Positions 1-9,399 of a stretch of 64,000 bases of DNA are shown here, in pieces. The position numbers were made by a program, and so were the translations under genes. How positions within the stretch are numbered: the stretch's first letter is position 1; the number at the start of each line of letters is the position of its first letter. Source of the DNA: Micromonospora gifhornensis (GTDB lineage Bacteria; Actinomycetota; Actinomycetes; Mycobacteriales; Micromonosporaceae). The notes under the pieces are model-generated. The model was not told the DNA's origin and searched no databases. It saw only the letters and a list, made by a program, of their open reading frames with translations. The DNA is taken from assembly GCF_016863515.1 (NCBI RefSeq), contig NZ_BOPA01000027.1, positions 100,376-164,375 of the forward strand, written 5' to 3'.

Positions 1-3000
1 GGCGTGATGTCGGGCAGCGTGGCGAGCAGTTGCCCGGCCAGGCGCCGTACGGTGTCGTCGTCCCGCTGGCGGCCGAGCCGTATGAGCAGCTCTCGAGTCC
101 GGGTGTCTCGGTAGTGGTGTCGGGTCAGCGCCAGCAATGCGGTCCGGCGGATTTCCCAGTCGTTGTCAGCGGCCAGCCGGAGCAGCAGCTCCGGCACTCC
201 GGCCCGGCCGGCCAGGGTCGCGCCGAGTTGTTCCACCGCTCGGCGCCGGACCTCCAGGGCCGGGTCGTCGCGGACCAGTCCGACGAGCAGCACCTGAACC
301 TCGGGGTCGGTGCCGAAGTGTTCGCCGAGCGCGGCGGCGATGCGGGCACGGATCGCCGGGTCCTGGTCGGACAGGCGGCGCATCAGTCGCAGTGTCACCG
401 CCATGGAGGCGCTCCCCTGCTCGGTGAGGCAGCAGACCGCGGCGTCGAACACGGTCGGGTCGGTGTCTGACTCGACGCATTCCAGCAGCGTGTCGGTCAC
501 CACGTCGGGACTGCCGTGACGGCAGAGCGTCCGCACGGCGGCCAACCGGATGCCGACGTAGCTGTCCCGGCGGGCTCGCCGGCACAGTGTTTCGACAAGG
601 CTGTCGGTCTCGCCGTGCCGGGCGAGCGCGTCGGCGGCCGCGCGCAGCACGTTCGGGTCGGGATCTCGGCTGACCTGTTCGGCCAGGCACTCCCGTACGG
701 CGGGGTCGGGTGGGTCGGCGAGACGGGCCAGGCTTCGGGTGACCCGCAGTCGGACGAGCGCGTCGCGCTCTTCGAAGGCTCGGCTGATGAGCAGGTCGCG
801 GGTGGCACGGCCGAACAGTTGTCGGCCGGTGAGCAGGTCGACGGCGGCGAGTCGGACGCTGGCGGTCGGGTCGCGTCGGGCGCTGGCCAGTAGTAGTTCT
901 TCGGTACGCGGGTCCGGGTGGGTCTCGGCCAGGGCGCGTACCGCGGCGAGGCGTACGGTGGCGTCCTCGTCGGCGCGAGCCGCCCGCGCCACCACGGTCC
1001 AGCAGGCGTCGTCGGTGCTGTCCCGGTCGATCAGTGCGGTCACGGCGGCAGCCCGCACGGAGGCGTCCTCGTCCTGTTCAATCTGATCGATCAGCCGGGC
1101 CCGGCAGCGGCCGTCCGGGTCAGGCACGAGCGTCAACCGCTGTACGGCGGTGGCGCGGAGCCGGGCGGAGCTGTCTGAGCCGGCCAGCTTCAGCAACAGC
1201 TCGGTCTCCTCCGGCCCGGCCCGGCCCGGCAGCAGTCTGGTCGCCAGGCAGCGCCGCACCTCGTCCGGGGAGTCGCCGGTCATTCGCTGTAGCGCGCGAC
1301 TGCGGGCGGTCTCGGCGTGTTCGGGCAGGGCCAGCAGGGCTGTCAGCGCCTCCTGCACGACTGCGGGATCGGAGTCCGTGGCCAGCAGTCGCTGGAGGGT
1401 GCCGGGTGCGTGCGGTAGGTCGGTGCAGCGCGCGGTGAGCACGGCGACCGCCGCCCGTCGTACCGTGGCGGCGTTGTCCTCGGTGGCCCGGAGCAGGACG
1501 TGGCGGATGTTGTCGCTGAGTTCCGCCCGACCGCCGAGAGACTGTACGGCCAGCGCGCGGACCGCGGGGTCGGGCGAGTCGGTGAGGTCGCGTAGCTCGT
1601 GGATGAGGTCGGCATCGGCGCCGAAGTGAGTGATCAGGGCCCGTACGGCGGCCTGCCGAACGGCGGTGGAGACCTCGGCTCCGGCCTGTGTGATCAGGAT
1701 GTCCCGGTAGCGGTGACGGTCGCCGTCGGTGGCGTTCAGCCGGCCGGCGGCTTCGGCGAGCCCGGCGACCAGGGCGAGGTGGGCTTGCCGCTCGCGGCCG
1801 TGCTGGAGCTCCCGGACCAGCAGTTCCTCCAGGTGTTCCTCGGTGGTGGACAGCGCTGCGGCGATCCGGGTGGCAAAGGTGGAGCCGGAGCGCCAGCTGG
1901 TGCGTACGCCGCGGCGGCGGTACCAGTTCAGGAAGGTGTGCCGGCCGGGCCAGTTCGGCCCGAGTGCCCGCACCGACGAGAGCAGTTCCTGTTCGGTGAG
2001 CTCGGTCAGGTTGGGGTCGTCGGCGGAGATGCCGTGTTCGACAAGCAGGACGATCTGGCACAGCACGGCGTTACCCGCAGCGGTCAGTTCGGCGGGCTGT
2101 GGGGTTTCGGCCACGCATTGTGCGGCCAGCACCAGGTTCCAGGGCGGGGCGGTCAGGTTCAGCGGCGGCCAGGGTTGGGTGGTCTCGGTGGCGAGCAGGG
2201 TGATCAGGTCGTTGGCGATCCGGGCGGGTAGGGCACCGGCGACGAGGCGCAGCACCTCTCGCCAGGACGGGTCGGCCCAGTGTTCGCGGAAGAGGGCGCG
2301 GAGCCGGTCGAGGTCCCAGGCACCGGGGTCGTTTTCGAACCTGTCCACGATCTCCTCGGCGCAGAAGAATTCCAGGAACGCGCGGTGCACGAACCCGAAC
2401 AGTCGCAGTCCGTATCGTTCCAGGATGAAGCTTCGGTGACGCAGTTTTTCGATCATCGAGTAGGCCATGGCGAGCGCCCGCTCGTTCTCGAAACCGTAGA
2501 ACGCGACGAGGTGGTCCCGGAAGACGCGGCCCAGTTCGTCGGAGTCGATGTAGTTGCCTGCTGGTCCCGATTCCCGGAACTGCATGTGGAATGCCAGGTG
2601 ACGCAGTAGTCGACGCTTCGCCTGCAGGTCCAGCGACGGGACGTCGCCGTGGCTCTCCCGCAGTTGTTTGGTCACGTCCCACTCGGAGATGAGGACGTCG
2701 GTGACGTGTGCGTACAGTCGGCGTCGGTTGCGGGGCAGGGGGTGGCTACGGCCGACGATCGTCATGAGCATCAGCAGGAGTGGGTTGCCGGCGATCTCGT
2801 GCATCGCTCGGGAGTTGCGCAGCATGTCGAGAAGCTGTCGTCGTTGCCGTTGTGCTTCGACAGCTGGGGTGGACATCACGTAGCGGTACCAGTTGTCGAG
2901 GAACTGGGTGATTTGTTCGTCGTCGAGGTCTTCGAGGGTGAAGTGGTCGAACCCGGCGTTGGCGAACGTGTGTCGCTGGTAGCCGGCCGCCCGTGAGGTG

Positions 3001-4199
3001 ACCACTGACAGCACTCCCGGGTACTCGTTGGCGAAGGTGGCGATCTGTGCGGCCACCTCTTCGCGCTGAGCCGGGTCGAACACCTCGTCGAGTCCGTCGA
3101 AGAGGAAGAGGGCTTGGCCGCCTTGGCGCAGGTATGACTCCAGCACCTCCTGGTCGATTCCGGTCAGTCCCTGTTGGTGGCGGTGTCCGACGTAGTCGAG
3201 TAAGCCGTCGCAGCGGCCGTCGCCGCGGTGCGCGGCGTAGGAGCGAAGCTCGATCAGCACGGGCAGGTACTGGTTGAGCGCCGCGAGTCGCGGTTCGTCG
3301 CAGGCTCCGGCCAGTGCCAGTGCCAGGTACTGCGCGGCCGCTGACTTGCCGGAGCCTGGGTCGCCGAGCAGGACGATCGTTTGGCGGCCGGGGTCGCAGA
3401 CCACGTCGAACAGCGAGAGCGCGTCCTTGGCCGCGTACTCCTCCCAGAGTCGTTCGAGCTCTTCCGGGTTCACCACGCCGGGTAGGCCGCTGGTGTCGCC
3501 GTCGGATGTGGTGCCGGCCCATCGCCACCAGGCCAGTGGCATCTCCGGGCGGGCTTCCTCGTGTACTCGGGGCTCGACGAACAATTTCGGCAGTCCGACG
3601 GTGAGGTAGCCGATGGTGGGACGTGGTGAGACGGCGTCGACCGGGACGGCTTGATATCTGAGCGCCAGTTGCTTGTGGTAGTGGCTGCGTACGGCTTCGG
3701 GTAGGTGGGTGTCCGGATCGGCGGGTCCACGTGCGGGAGAGCGTCCACTGCGTACGTCGGCCAGCGCCGCGGTGACCTTGGCGGTGAGGTCGTCGACGCT
3801 GGTGAAGAAGGCGCACAGGTGTCGTTCCTTGAGTTCGCGGCGCAGTTCGACGATTCGCTCGCCGTCGGCACCCCGGTCGACCTGGTCGACCGGCCAGGGG
3901 GTCTCCTCGGCGAGGAGGAAGACCAGGCAGGGTTTTCCGGCCGCGAGTGCCTCGCGGTACTCCAGTTCGGTGATGGAGGATTCCTGACCGGGCGGGCGAA
4001 ATCCGTAGCGCCAGGCAAAAAGTCCGATGTAGAGGTCGCAGCGGCGTACGTCGGCCAGGCAGCGGTCGAGCGGTGGTCGGACGTCAGCACCGTACGCTTC
4101 CATGGCGACGTCCTCGATCTCCAGACGGCGTGCCACTGCGTGTACGGCAGCGCGATATTCCAGCAGGTCTTTCTGAGTGGCCGAAAGGTAGACCTTCAT
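1..4199 (-). CDS. DUF4062-NACHT-HEAT repeat STAND NTPase (C-terminus beyond window)
   Basis: The frame opens at the ATG at 4199 and stays open to the left edge, so about 1,400 residues are visible and the C-terminus is missing. It begins with a DUF4062 domain (MKVYLSATQKDL, then RRCDLYIGLFAWRYGF), a TIR-like fold typical of the N-terminus of STAND proteins. A NACHT ATPase follows, with Walker A GDPGSGKS near residue 280 (about 3344-3367) and Walker B FLFDGLDEV near residue 370. From about residue 700 to the edge there are many HEAT-like helical repeats of the type DPxVRxxAVxAL. Bacterial NACHT proteins are known as signal-transducing and anti-phage NTPases: repeats sense, NACHT oligomerises, the N-terminus acts. 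The trigger and effector activity here are unknown. It is divergent from the SCO2521-like gene at 4475. Confidence 0.9.
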   Translation of the reverse strand, partial: MKVYLSATQKDLLEYRAAVHAVARRLEIEDVAMEAYGADVRPPLDRCLADVRRCDLYIGLFAWRYGFRPPGQESSITELEYREALAAGKPCLVFLLAEETPWPVDQVDRGADGERIVELRRELKERHLCAFFTSVDDLTAKVTAALADVRSGRSPARGPADPDTHLPEAVRSHYHKQLALRYQAVPVDAVSPRPTIGYLTVGLPKLFVEPRVHEEARPEMPLAWWRWAGTTSDGDTSGLPGVVNPEELERLWEEYAAKDALSLFDVVCDPGRQTIVLLGDPGSGKSAAAQYLALALAGACDEPRLAALNQYLPVLIELRSYAAHRGDGRCDGLLDYVGHRHQQGLTGIDQEVLESYLRQGGQALFLFDGLDEVFDPAQREEVAAQIATFANEYPGVLSVVTSRAAGYQRHTFANAGFDHFTLEDLDDEQITQFLDNWYRYVMSTPAVEAQRQRRQLLDMLRNSRAMHEIAGNPLLLMLMTIVGRSHPLPRNRRRLYAHVTDVLISEWDVTKQLRESHGDVPSLDLQAKRRLLRHLAFHMQFRESGPAGNYIDSDELGRVFRDHLVAFYGFENERALAMAYSMIEKLRHRSFILERYGLRLFGFVHRAFLEFFCAEEIVDRFENDPGAWDLDRLRALFREHWADPSWREVLRLVAGALPARIANDLITLLATETTQPWPPLNLTAPPWNLVLAAQCVAETPQPAELTAAGNAVLCQIVLLVEHGISADDPNLTELTEQELLSSVRALGPNWPGRHTFLNWYRRRGVRTSWRSGSTFATRIAAALSTTEEHLEELLVRELQHGRERQAHLALVAGLAEAAGRLNATDGDRHRYRDILITQAGAEVSTAVRQAAVRALITHFGADADLIHELRDLTDSPDPAVRALAVQSLGGRAELSDNIRHVLLRATEDNAATVRRAAVAVLTARCTDLPHAPGTLQRLLATDSDPAVVQEALTALLALPEHAETARSRALQRMTGDSPDEVRRCLATRLLPGRAGPEETELLLKLAGSDSSARLRATAVQRLTLVPDPDGRCRARLIDQIEQDEDASVRAAAVTALIDRDSTDDACWTVVARAARADEDATVRLAAVRALAETHPDPRTEELLLASARRDPTASVRLAAVDLLTGRQLFGRATRDLLISRAFEERDALVRLRVTRSLARLADPPDPAVRECLAEQVSRDPDPNVLRAAADALARHGETDSLVETLCRRARRDSYVGIRLAAVRTLCRHGSPDVVTDTLLECVESDTDPTVFDAAVCCLTEQGSASMAVTLRLMRRLSDQDPAIRARIAAALGEHFGTDPEVQVLLVGLVRDDPALEVRRRAVEQLGATLAGRAGVPELLLRLAADNDWEIRRTALLALTRHHYRDTRTRELLIRLGRQRDDDTVRRLAGQLLATLPDIT

Positions 4200-4474
4200 A
4201 AACGGCAACTCCAGGGGTAGCTGGCGTCCGCACTATCGAAAATATCAGTCGTCGTCACGTTCGTGCGGCCGGCGACGCTCCGCCGCCATAGGATTCCCGC
4301 CGATGTCGGGCCTATGATGCCCCCAGGGCAGACGCCGACCCGCGGGTCGATTCCGTTTTCGCCGGGTCCCGTTACCTCAATGGGGTCGGTGTCCGCGCAG
4401 GTCACGGCGAGGTTAATCAGCGGGGGTCGCATTCCGCAGGATGATTGCGGGCGGACGGCGATGCGGAGGAAGCC
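4200..4474. other. Divergent intergenic region between STAND gene and SCO2521-like gene
   Basis: This 275-bp gap separates the leftward STAND gene from the rightward gene at 4475 and must hold both promoters. I see no convincing -35/-10 pair, and the open frames that cross it have no coding character. A Shine-Dalgarno GGAGGA at 4464-4469 serves the rightward gene. Confidence 0.5.
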
Positions 4475-5431
4475 ATGATCACTTTCGGTGAGGTGCACAC
4501 CAACCTGCTTCAACACAGCACGGCGCTGGTTCAGGAGCAGAGTTCGCAGGTGCTCAGCCTGGTCGAAGGCGAGGCCGTGCTGACATCCCGCCGTCCGTCG
4601 CTCTATGCGGTCTCGCCCGATGTGCGCACCGGCGTGGACTGCTGGCTGCCCAGCGCCAGGCGGAGGAGGCTACGGGGGGTGGGCGCGGTGGTCACCCGGG
4701 CCATCATCACCGGTGGCCGAATCGTGCAGGCGTCGTCGGTCATCCAGGTCGTCGCCGGAGAACGTCGCCAGCCCTGGTCGCACTATCTGGCCAACCCGGG
4801 CATCCTGGAGACGGTCGGCAAGCTGGACAGCGCCGACCTGACCTCGGGGTTCCTGCACGGCCACGACACGGACGTGCTGAACCTGGAGGCGATCACCGGG
4901 CGGGTGCTCGACGGGGTGCAGATGTCCGACCTGCTGGACCGGCGTCCGCCGCTGCGTGCGGCGCGTACCCGGCTGCGCTGGACCGCGCAGGTGGGCCAGC
5001 AGCCGGACCGGGAGGTTTCGGCCGTCGTCACCGTGGACTCCCCGACCCTGCGTACGGTCGAACTGGTGCTTGCCCCCCAGGACGTGCCGGCGGCCGTGGC
5101 CGGTCTCTGCGAGGACCTCGCGTTGCACGACTGGCTGCTGACCACGCTCTCCTCCCTGATGGAGGCCGTTGTCACCCGGTCGGGCAACGGGCAGGAGCAT
5201 GTCGAGCGATTGCGTCCCGTGTTGGAGCACCTGCTGCATCTGTGGTTGCCGGGCGCGCGGGTCGACCCGCGACTGCGGCCCATCTGGGACCGGTTGGAGC
5301 AGGTGCCCGGATTCAGCCGCCAGTGGAACTCGTCGGTGAACTGGATCCGCGATCAGATCAGTGTGGGCAACCTGGCGCTACTGCGTGACCTGGCGAGCCG
5401 CATGTCGGTCGACCAGCCATGTGGACGCTGA
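4475..5431 (+). CDS. SCO2521 family protein (function unknown)
   Basis: The 318-residue protein starts at the ATG at 4475, six bases after the ribosome site GGAGGA; a frame extension to 4445 is ignored because it has no such site. The opening MITFGEVHTNLL and the length fit the actinobacterial family named after Streptomyces coelicolor SCO2521. No catalytic motif, signal peptide or membrane segment is evident. Members sit with SCO2522-SCO2525 relatives, which follow here at 5438-10188 on the other strand. The gene converges on the SCO2522-like gene with only six bases between the stops. The role is unknown; an accessory part of the P-loop cassette is the natural guess. The family assignment is from memory of the sequence pattern and was not checked by search. 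Confidence 0.75.
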   Translation: MITFGEVHTNLLQHSTALVQEQSSQVLSLVEGEAVLTSRRPSLYAVSPDVRTGVDCWLPSARRRRLRGVGAVVTRAIITGGRIVQASSVIQVVAGERRQPWSHYLANPGILETVGKLDSADLTSGFLHGHDTDVLNLEAITGRVLDGVQMSDLLDRRPPLRAARTRLRWTAQVGQQPDREVSAVVTVDSPTLRTVELVLAPQDVPAAVAGLCEDLALHDWLLTTLSSLMEAVVTRSGNGQEHVERLRPVLEHLLHLWLPGARVDPRLRPIWDRLEQVPGFSRQWNSSVNWIRDQISVGNLALLRDLASRMSVDQPCGR

Positions 5432-5437
5432 GCACAC

Positions 5438-6415
5438 TCACCCGCCGATGAACACGTAACTCAGCCGGTCGACGAGCTCGCTGGGCAGGTCCAGGCCTTC
5501 ACCACCGGCGCGCCGGGTGACCTGTTGCGCGACCGCCGGCGGTACCGCCACCTGACCGAGGATGGTCCGTACCGCCAGCTCGACCGGCAGGTACTGGGTG
5601 TCCATGAGGGTCAGTGTGCGGTACGCGCAAAACGGCGCGGCAGTCGGGTTGAGCTGGACGATCGCAGGCAACTCGTCCCAGTCGGCGGGTAGCTCGCCGG
5701 TGAGCCGGCTCGGTTGCATCAGGGTCTGCCCGCGGTGTCGCAGCACGCCCAGCCGGGCCATCTGCCAGACCGATGCGAGCAGCGCGCACGCCCACTCCCG
5801 GGTCTTCGGTCCGTCGGACCACAGCTCTATGTCGACGAAGATCGAGTGCCGGGGGTCACCGGACTGCACCGGCGGGGACCAGGGGCGAGGCAGGGTCATC
5901 GCCGGCGCGTCCACGTACCCGGGTGAGCGCATGCCGTTGGACAGCCACCCGGATTCACTGAGCGGGGGCCGGCTTCCGGTGGTGTGCCGAGGTGGCTCCA
6001 CCACGAGGGTGTCGACCACCATCTGGGCGAGTTCGACGCCGCCGTGACGGGCGAAGCTGGATTCCCGAGCCACGTAGTCCAACACCAGGCCCAGCTCTGC
6101 CGCGGCACTCTGCACCTGTGGGATCACCTCGCGGGGTGAGCCGAACCGGTGGAAGTAATCGTCCACCATGAAGCAGGTGCTGATCCGCGGCTGGCGCGGG
6201 GCCGACAGTCCCTGGCGGGCCAGCGCCGGGATCGCCGGTGACCAGTCGGCGATGCGCGCGAACCTGCGCCGCAGGTCCTGGCAGCCGCTGCCGAAGTCGT
6301 CCGCGTAGAAGTGGCCCAACTCGACCGACAGATGTGAGTACGCCACGCTCTCTGTCCGACGCACCGCAGCTGCCTCCTGGAACCTGACATCCACGTCGAT
6401 CACACGGTTTCCCAT
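5438..6415 (-). CDS. SCO2522 family protein (function unknown)
   Basis: 325 residues beginning MGNRVIDVDVRFQE. The start overlaps the end of the upstream P-loop gene by 16 bases, so the two are almost certainly translated from one mRNA. The N-terminal part carries a VELGHFYADDFGSG segment and a CFMVDDYFHRFGSP stretch; no known catalytic signature can be pointed to and it appears soluble. It is the last gene of the leftward operon 9170-5438 (SCO2524-, SCO2523- and SCO2522-like). In the S. coelicolor numbering the same families are adjacent, which supports the assignment. Function is unknown. Confidence 0.75.
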   Translation of the reverse strand: MGNRVIDVDVRFQEAAAVRRTESVAYSHLSVELGHFYADDFGSGCQDLRRRFARIADWSPAIPALARQGLSAPRQPRISTCFMVDDYFHRFGSPREVIPQVQSAAAELGLVLDYVARESSFARHGGVELAQMVVDTLVVEPPRHTTGSRPPLSESGWLSNGMRSPGYVDAPAMTLPRPWSPPVQSGDPRHSIFVDIELWSDGPKTREWACALLASVWQMARLGVLRHRGQTLMQPSRLTGELPADWDELPAIVQLNPTAAPFCAYRTLTLMDTQYLPVELAVRTILGQVAVPPAVAQQVTRRAGGEGLDLPSELVDRLSYVFIGG

Positions 6416-7329
6416 GCGGTCTCGTCGAAGAGCTTTTCGGTCAGCTCCACGATGGCGTCCACCGTCTTCACATTCGCAATCTTGGCTTGTACGTCATGGT
6501 CCGAGATGAGCTGTTCGCGCCACTGCAACAGCGGGTCCAGCGGTACCGCGCCGAGCAGCGTCGTGCGTCCGACACCTCGACGGCGGGCCAGTTCCGACAG
6601 TTCCGTGTCGCACTTGCGCAGGAATGCCTGCTGCGCGAGGTCGAGGTGGCCGACCTCGGGGCCGCGGGAGTCGATCACTGCCGTGCGGATGAAACGCAGC
6701 GACTCCCGCAGCCGCTCCGGCTCGTGGCCGTACTCTTTGGCCATGGCGAGGATGCCACCCGCCTCAAAGGCGAGATCAGCCGCCGCGGTGACGTGCTGAG
6801 GAGTCCAGCGATGGAAGACCAACCAGCGCGCGACCACCTTGCGTAGCGCGGGGGTCGCGGTGGCAGCCAGCACCATCTGACTGGCGTACGACCGGCCGGC
6901 GCTGAGGTCCACGAGGGTCAGGTCGAACTCCTCTTCCAGTCGGAGGAAGAGCTCGGCGCAGCGTTTGGCGATGTCGTTGGTGAAACCGAACTCACTGCCG
7001 TTGCGCTGGCCGGGTAGGAGCACCAACGGACCCGAACCGATCGGTCGCTGGCGCAGGCTGGCCCGTTCCGAGCTACCCCACACGTCCAACTGCTCGGGAA
7101 ACGGGATTTCTCCGCGCAGGTAGCGGTGCAGGCCTCCGTTGTTGGGTCCGGCGCCCTCCACCCCGTTGACGGCGTCCGGGATCTGAAACGTGATGCCGGC
7201 GGTAGGCGAGCCGAAGTCGTAGTCCAGGTAACAGGTGGGACGGCCGGACAGGGCGCTGCGGTAGGCGATGTTCGCGGCGGTCACCGAACGACCGGTGCCA
7301 CCCTTGTGCGACGTGACGAAGACCAGCAT
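6400..7329 (-). CDS. SCO2523 family variant P-loop protein (ParA/MinD-like ATPase)
   Basis: 309 residues starting at the ATG at 7329, which overlaps the TGA of the preceding gene as ATGA; longer frames upstream lie inside that gene. The opening MLVFVTSHKGGTGRS is the deviant Walker A of the ParA/MinD/SIMIBI class, except that the last Lys of KGGxGK is replaced by Arg (GTGRS). The signature Lys near the start (K10) is kept. The switch regions are also recognisable: YLDYDFGSPTAG and LTLVDLSAGRSYAS. ParA-like ATPases bind ATP, dimerise and position or load cargo. The Lys-to-Arg change makes normal hydrolysis uncertain. It is embedded between SCO2524- and SCO2522-like genes and is the likely motor or switch of this cassette. 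Confidence 0.85.
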   Translation of the reverse strand: MLVFVTSHKGGTGRSVTAANIAYRSALSGRPTCYLDYDFGSPTAGITFQIPDAVNGVEGAGPNNGGLHRYLRGEIPFPEQLDVWGSSERASLRQRPIGSGPLVLLPGQRNGSEFGFTNDIAKRCAELFLRLEEEFDLTLVDLSAGRSYASQMVLAATATPALRKVVARWLVFHRWTPQHVTAAADLAFEAGGILAMAKEYGHEPERLRESLRFIRTAVIDSRGPEVGHLDLAQQAFLRKCDTELSELARRRGVGRTTLLGAVPLDPLLQWREQLISDHDVQAKIANVKTVDAIVELTEKLFDETAWETV

Positions 7330-9170
7330 CAGATCCCCTCGCTGGCTTTCTGCTGCCCGGTAGTGACGTCGTTGAGCAGGAGCAGCAGCGTGTTCGCCAG
7401 GGCGGCCGCCGTGCCCGGGCGTTCGTCCACCAGCAGTTGCGCCTGGCGCAGGCTCGCCCGGATGCTGCGCATGCTGCGTTGCATCGCCTCGCCGGCGAAC
7501 GTGCCGCGCATCAACTCCCGGTCGAACAGGTATTCCGCTTCGTCGATCAGATCCTGCGCGTACCCGGAGAGCCGGGCTGCGCGCGGGAAGGGCCGATCCC
7601 AGAGCAGCTGACCGGCGTTGACCAGCGCCTGTACGACCCGCGCGGTCAGATACCAGGAGGGCGCCTCCGGCCTGGGAGCCAGCCCGGGGAAAGCGCCGCC
7701 GGCATGGTCCCACAGCCCTCGGTGCCGGCCGTCGGGAATGCGGCGCAGCACCAGGTGGTCCCACACCTCGTCGGCCAACTCGAGCAGTTCGCTGCGCCGC
7801 CGGGCGTTGCTCAGCAGACCGGCGACGGTGATCGCCCGCTGCAGCAGCACGGTGGAGAACTCGTTCACGACCCACGTCATGATCGGCTTGGACGTGTCGT
7901 CGTTGAGGGTGACCCGCTTACCGGGAGTGTGCACAAGCAGCGCTGACTCGCCGGGCGTTGCGCGTCGGGTGACGCGGGCCCGCTGGGCCAGTTCCACCAG
8001 GACCGCGGCGATGCGGCCGAGTTCCTCGTCGCCGCCGCGTCCGACCGCGAGCAGTCCCTTGACTGCCAGCGACGTCGCTTGGAGGGTGTAGTAGTCGGTG
8101 CGGTCGCCGTCGGTCGTGCGCCACGGGATGTCCTCGATGGGCCATCGCCGACGGTTGCCGAAGGTCGCCACCGTCGCCCAGTAGGTCCGGGTCAGCTCCC
8201 AGCGTAGCTGCAGCGCCCGGGACAACCGCTGTTGTTCCTCGTTGAGCAGGCCGAGCAGGCGGGTACGTTCGGAGTTCAGGTCTTCGATGGCATCCATCGC
8301 GATGACCGTGAAGTAGAGGTAGGGGGCATTCTCGGCCGAGCCTTCGCGTTGCCGGCCGATCGACTCGCTGGTGGGGACTTCCTCGGCGCCGGCGATGATG
8401 CCCCACGACCAGCCGCATTCGAAGAGCATGTCGCTGTTGTCGAGGTCTTCGGTGACCCGGCCCGACCCGATGACCACGCTGCGCAGACTGGCCATGGTGT
8501 CTCGCAACTGCTCGCGCAGCGCCGCGACGAGTTCCCGGCGCGGTAGCTCGTCCTGGTTTACCATGTCGCACAGTCGTCGGCCGTACTCGTCGGTGGAGGT
8601 GAAGACGAAGGTGCTGAAGCTGCGCAGCAGGCCCACCATGGCGGCGGTGAGCCGAATGCTGGCCATCGTCTCCAACTCGTCCAGTTGCGCGAGCAGTTCC
8701 CGTCGCTGGGTGGCACTGCGGTAGACCTTGACGAAACCGATGGTCGCCAGCGTGAGGGTGACGGAGACGGCGAACGAGTCGACGATGTCCTGGGACCGTT
8801 GTTCCTCGGTGAGCTCCGGGCCGCCCTCGACGGGGGTGAGGTAGCCGCCGCCGCCGAAGACGGGCGTGCCGTCCTCGGCGGTGTACCGCCGGAAGTAATC
8901 GATCATGACGGTGACCAGCCGGCGGGGTATTTCGATCGCACCGCCGAGGGAGTTGAGGGCCTCGATCACCTCGTCGTCGGCGCGGTCGGGGTCGTCGAGC
9001 GACAGCGCAGGGATCTTCGATGCGGGCAGGAGCAGGGTCAGCAGTTGCTCGGCATCATTTATGGAATTGCTACCGCTTCGGCCGCCCCAGTGCCATTCGC
9101 CTTTTTCCCAGCAGCTCCGCACCGTGGCCCGCCAGATGTCGAGGATCTCCTGGCGCGGCTGTATCCGCAT
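7329..9170 (-). CDS. SCO2524 family protein (function unknown)
   Basis: 613 residues from the ATG at 9170 (MRIQPRQEILDIWRATVRSC). The frame could extend to 9251, but that stretch reads as non-coding and the chosen start gives the family-like N-terminus. The protein is mostly helical and soluble; one hydrophobic stretch (VSVTLTLATIGFVKV) might touch a membrane. It contains several tryptophan-rich segments but no recognised enzyme motif. The stop overlaps the start of the P-loop ATPase gene (ATGA), so the two are translationally coupled, which suggests they act in one complex. Assignment rests on size, order and gene company; molecular role unknown. Confidence 0.75.
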   Translation of the reverse strand: MRIQPRQEILDIWRATVRSCWEKGEWHWGGRSGSNSINDAEQLLTLLLPASKIPALSLDDPDRADDEVIEALNSLGGAIEIPRRLVTVMIDYFRRYTAEDGTPVFGGGGYLTPVEGGPELTEEQRSQDIVDSFAVSVTLTLATIGFVKVYRSATQRRELLAQLDELETMASIRLTAAMVGLLRSFSTFVFTSTDEYGRRLCDMVNQDELPRRELVAALREQLRDTMASLRSVVIGSGRVTEDLDNSDMLFECGWSWGIIAGAEEVPTSESIGRQREGSAENAPYLYFTVIAMDAIEDLNSERTRLLGLLNEEQQRLSRALQLRWELTRTYWATVATFGNRRRWPIEDIPWRTTDGDRTDYYTLQATSLAVKGLLAVGRGGDEELGRIAAVLVELAQRARVTRRATPGESALLVHTPGKRVTLNDDTSKPIMTWVVNEFSTVLLQRAITVAGLLSNARRRSELLELADEVWDHLVLRRIPDGRHRGLWDHAGGAFPGLAPRPEAPSWYLTARVVQALVNAGQLLWDRPFPRAARLSGYAQDLIDEAEYLFDRELMRGTFAGEAMQRSMRSIRASLRQAQLLVDERPGTAAALANTLLLLLNDVTTGQQKASEGI

Positions 9171-9399
9171 GATCCACCGCCGTCTGCATGTAGTCGCCGA
9201 CTCGGAATTGCTGGTGTTGCTGTGCGCACGGTGATCCACGATGACCGGCACGGATGTGCAGTGTCATGGTAACGGGCCGGTCGAGTGTCACCGGAGACGC
9301 TCTGCCACCCGCATGTCAGCGAGCCGCAGGACATGGTGCAGGGTTCCACGCGGCAGGCCGGGGCATCCGGTCGGGGGCTTCCATGACAGTCGCCGGCGC
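9171..9399. other. Intergenic leader of the SCO2524-2522-like operon
   Basis: This 229-bp gap lies between the methyltransferase gene and the SCO2524-like gene, both leftward. It probably carries the operon promoter, but no clear consensus boxes, hairpin or repeat could be identified. Confidence 0.4.

Noticed and set aside
1034..2439. Long rightward open frames opposite the HEAT-repeat region
   Set aside because: They are mirror frames of the highly GC-rich STAND gene; their translations are Arg/Gly/Ala-rich without any domain, while the minus frame gives continuous HEAT repeats.
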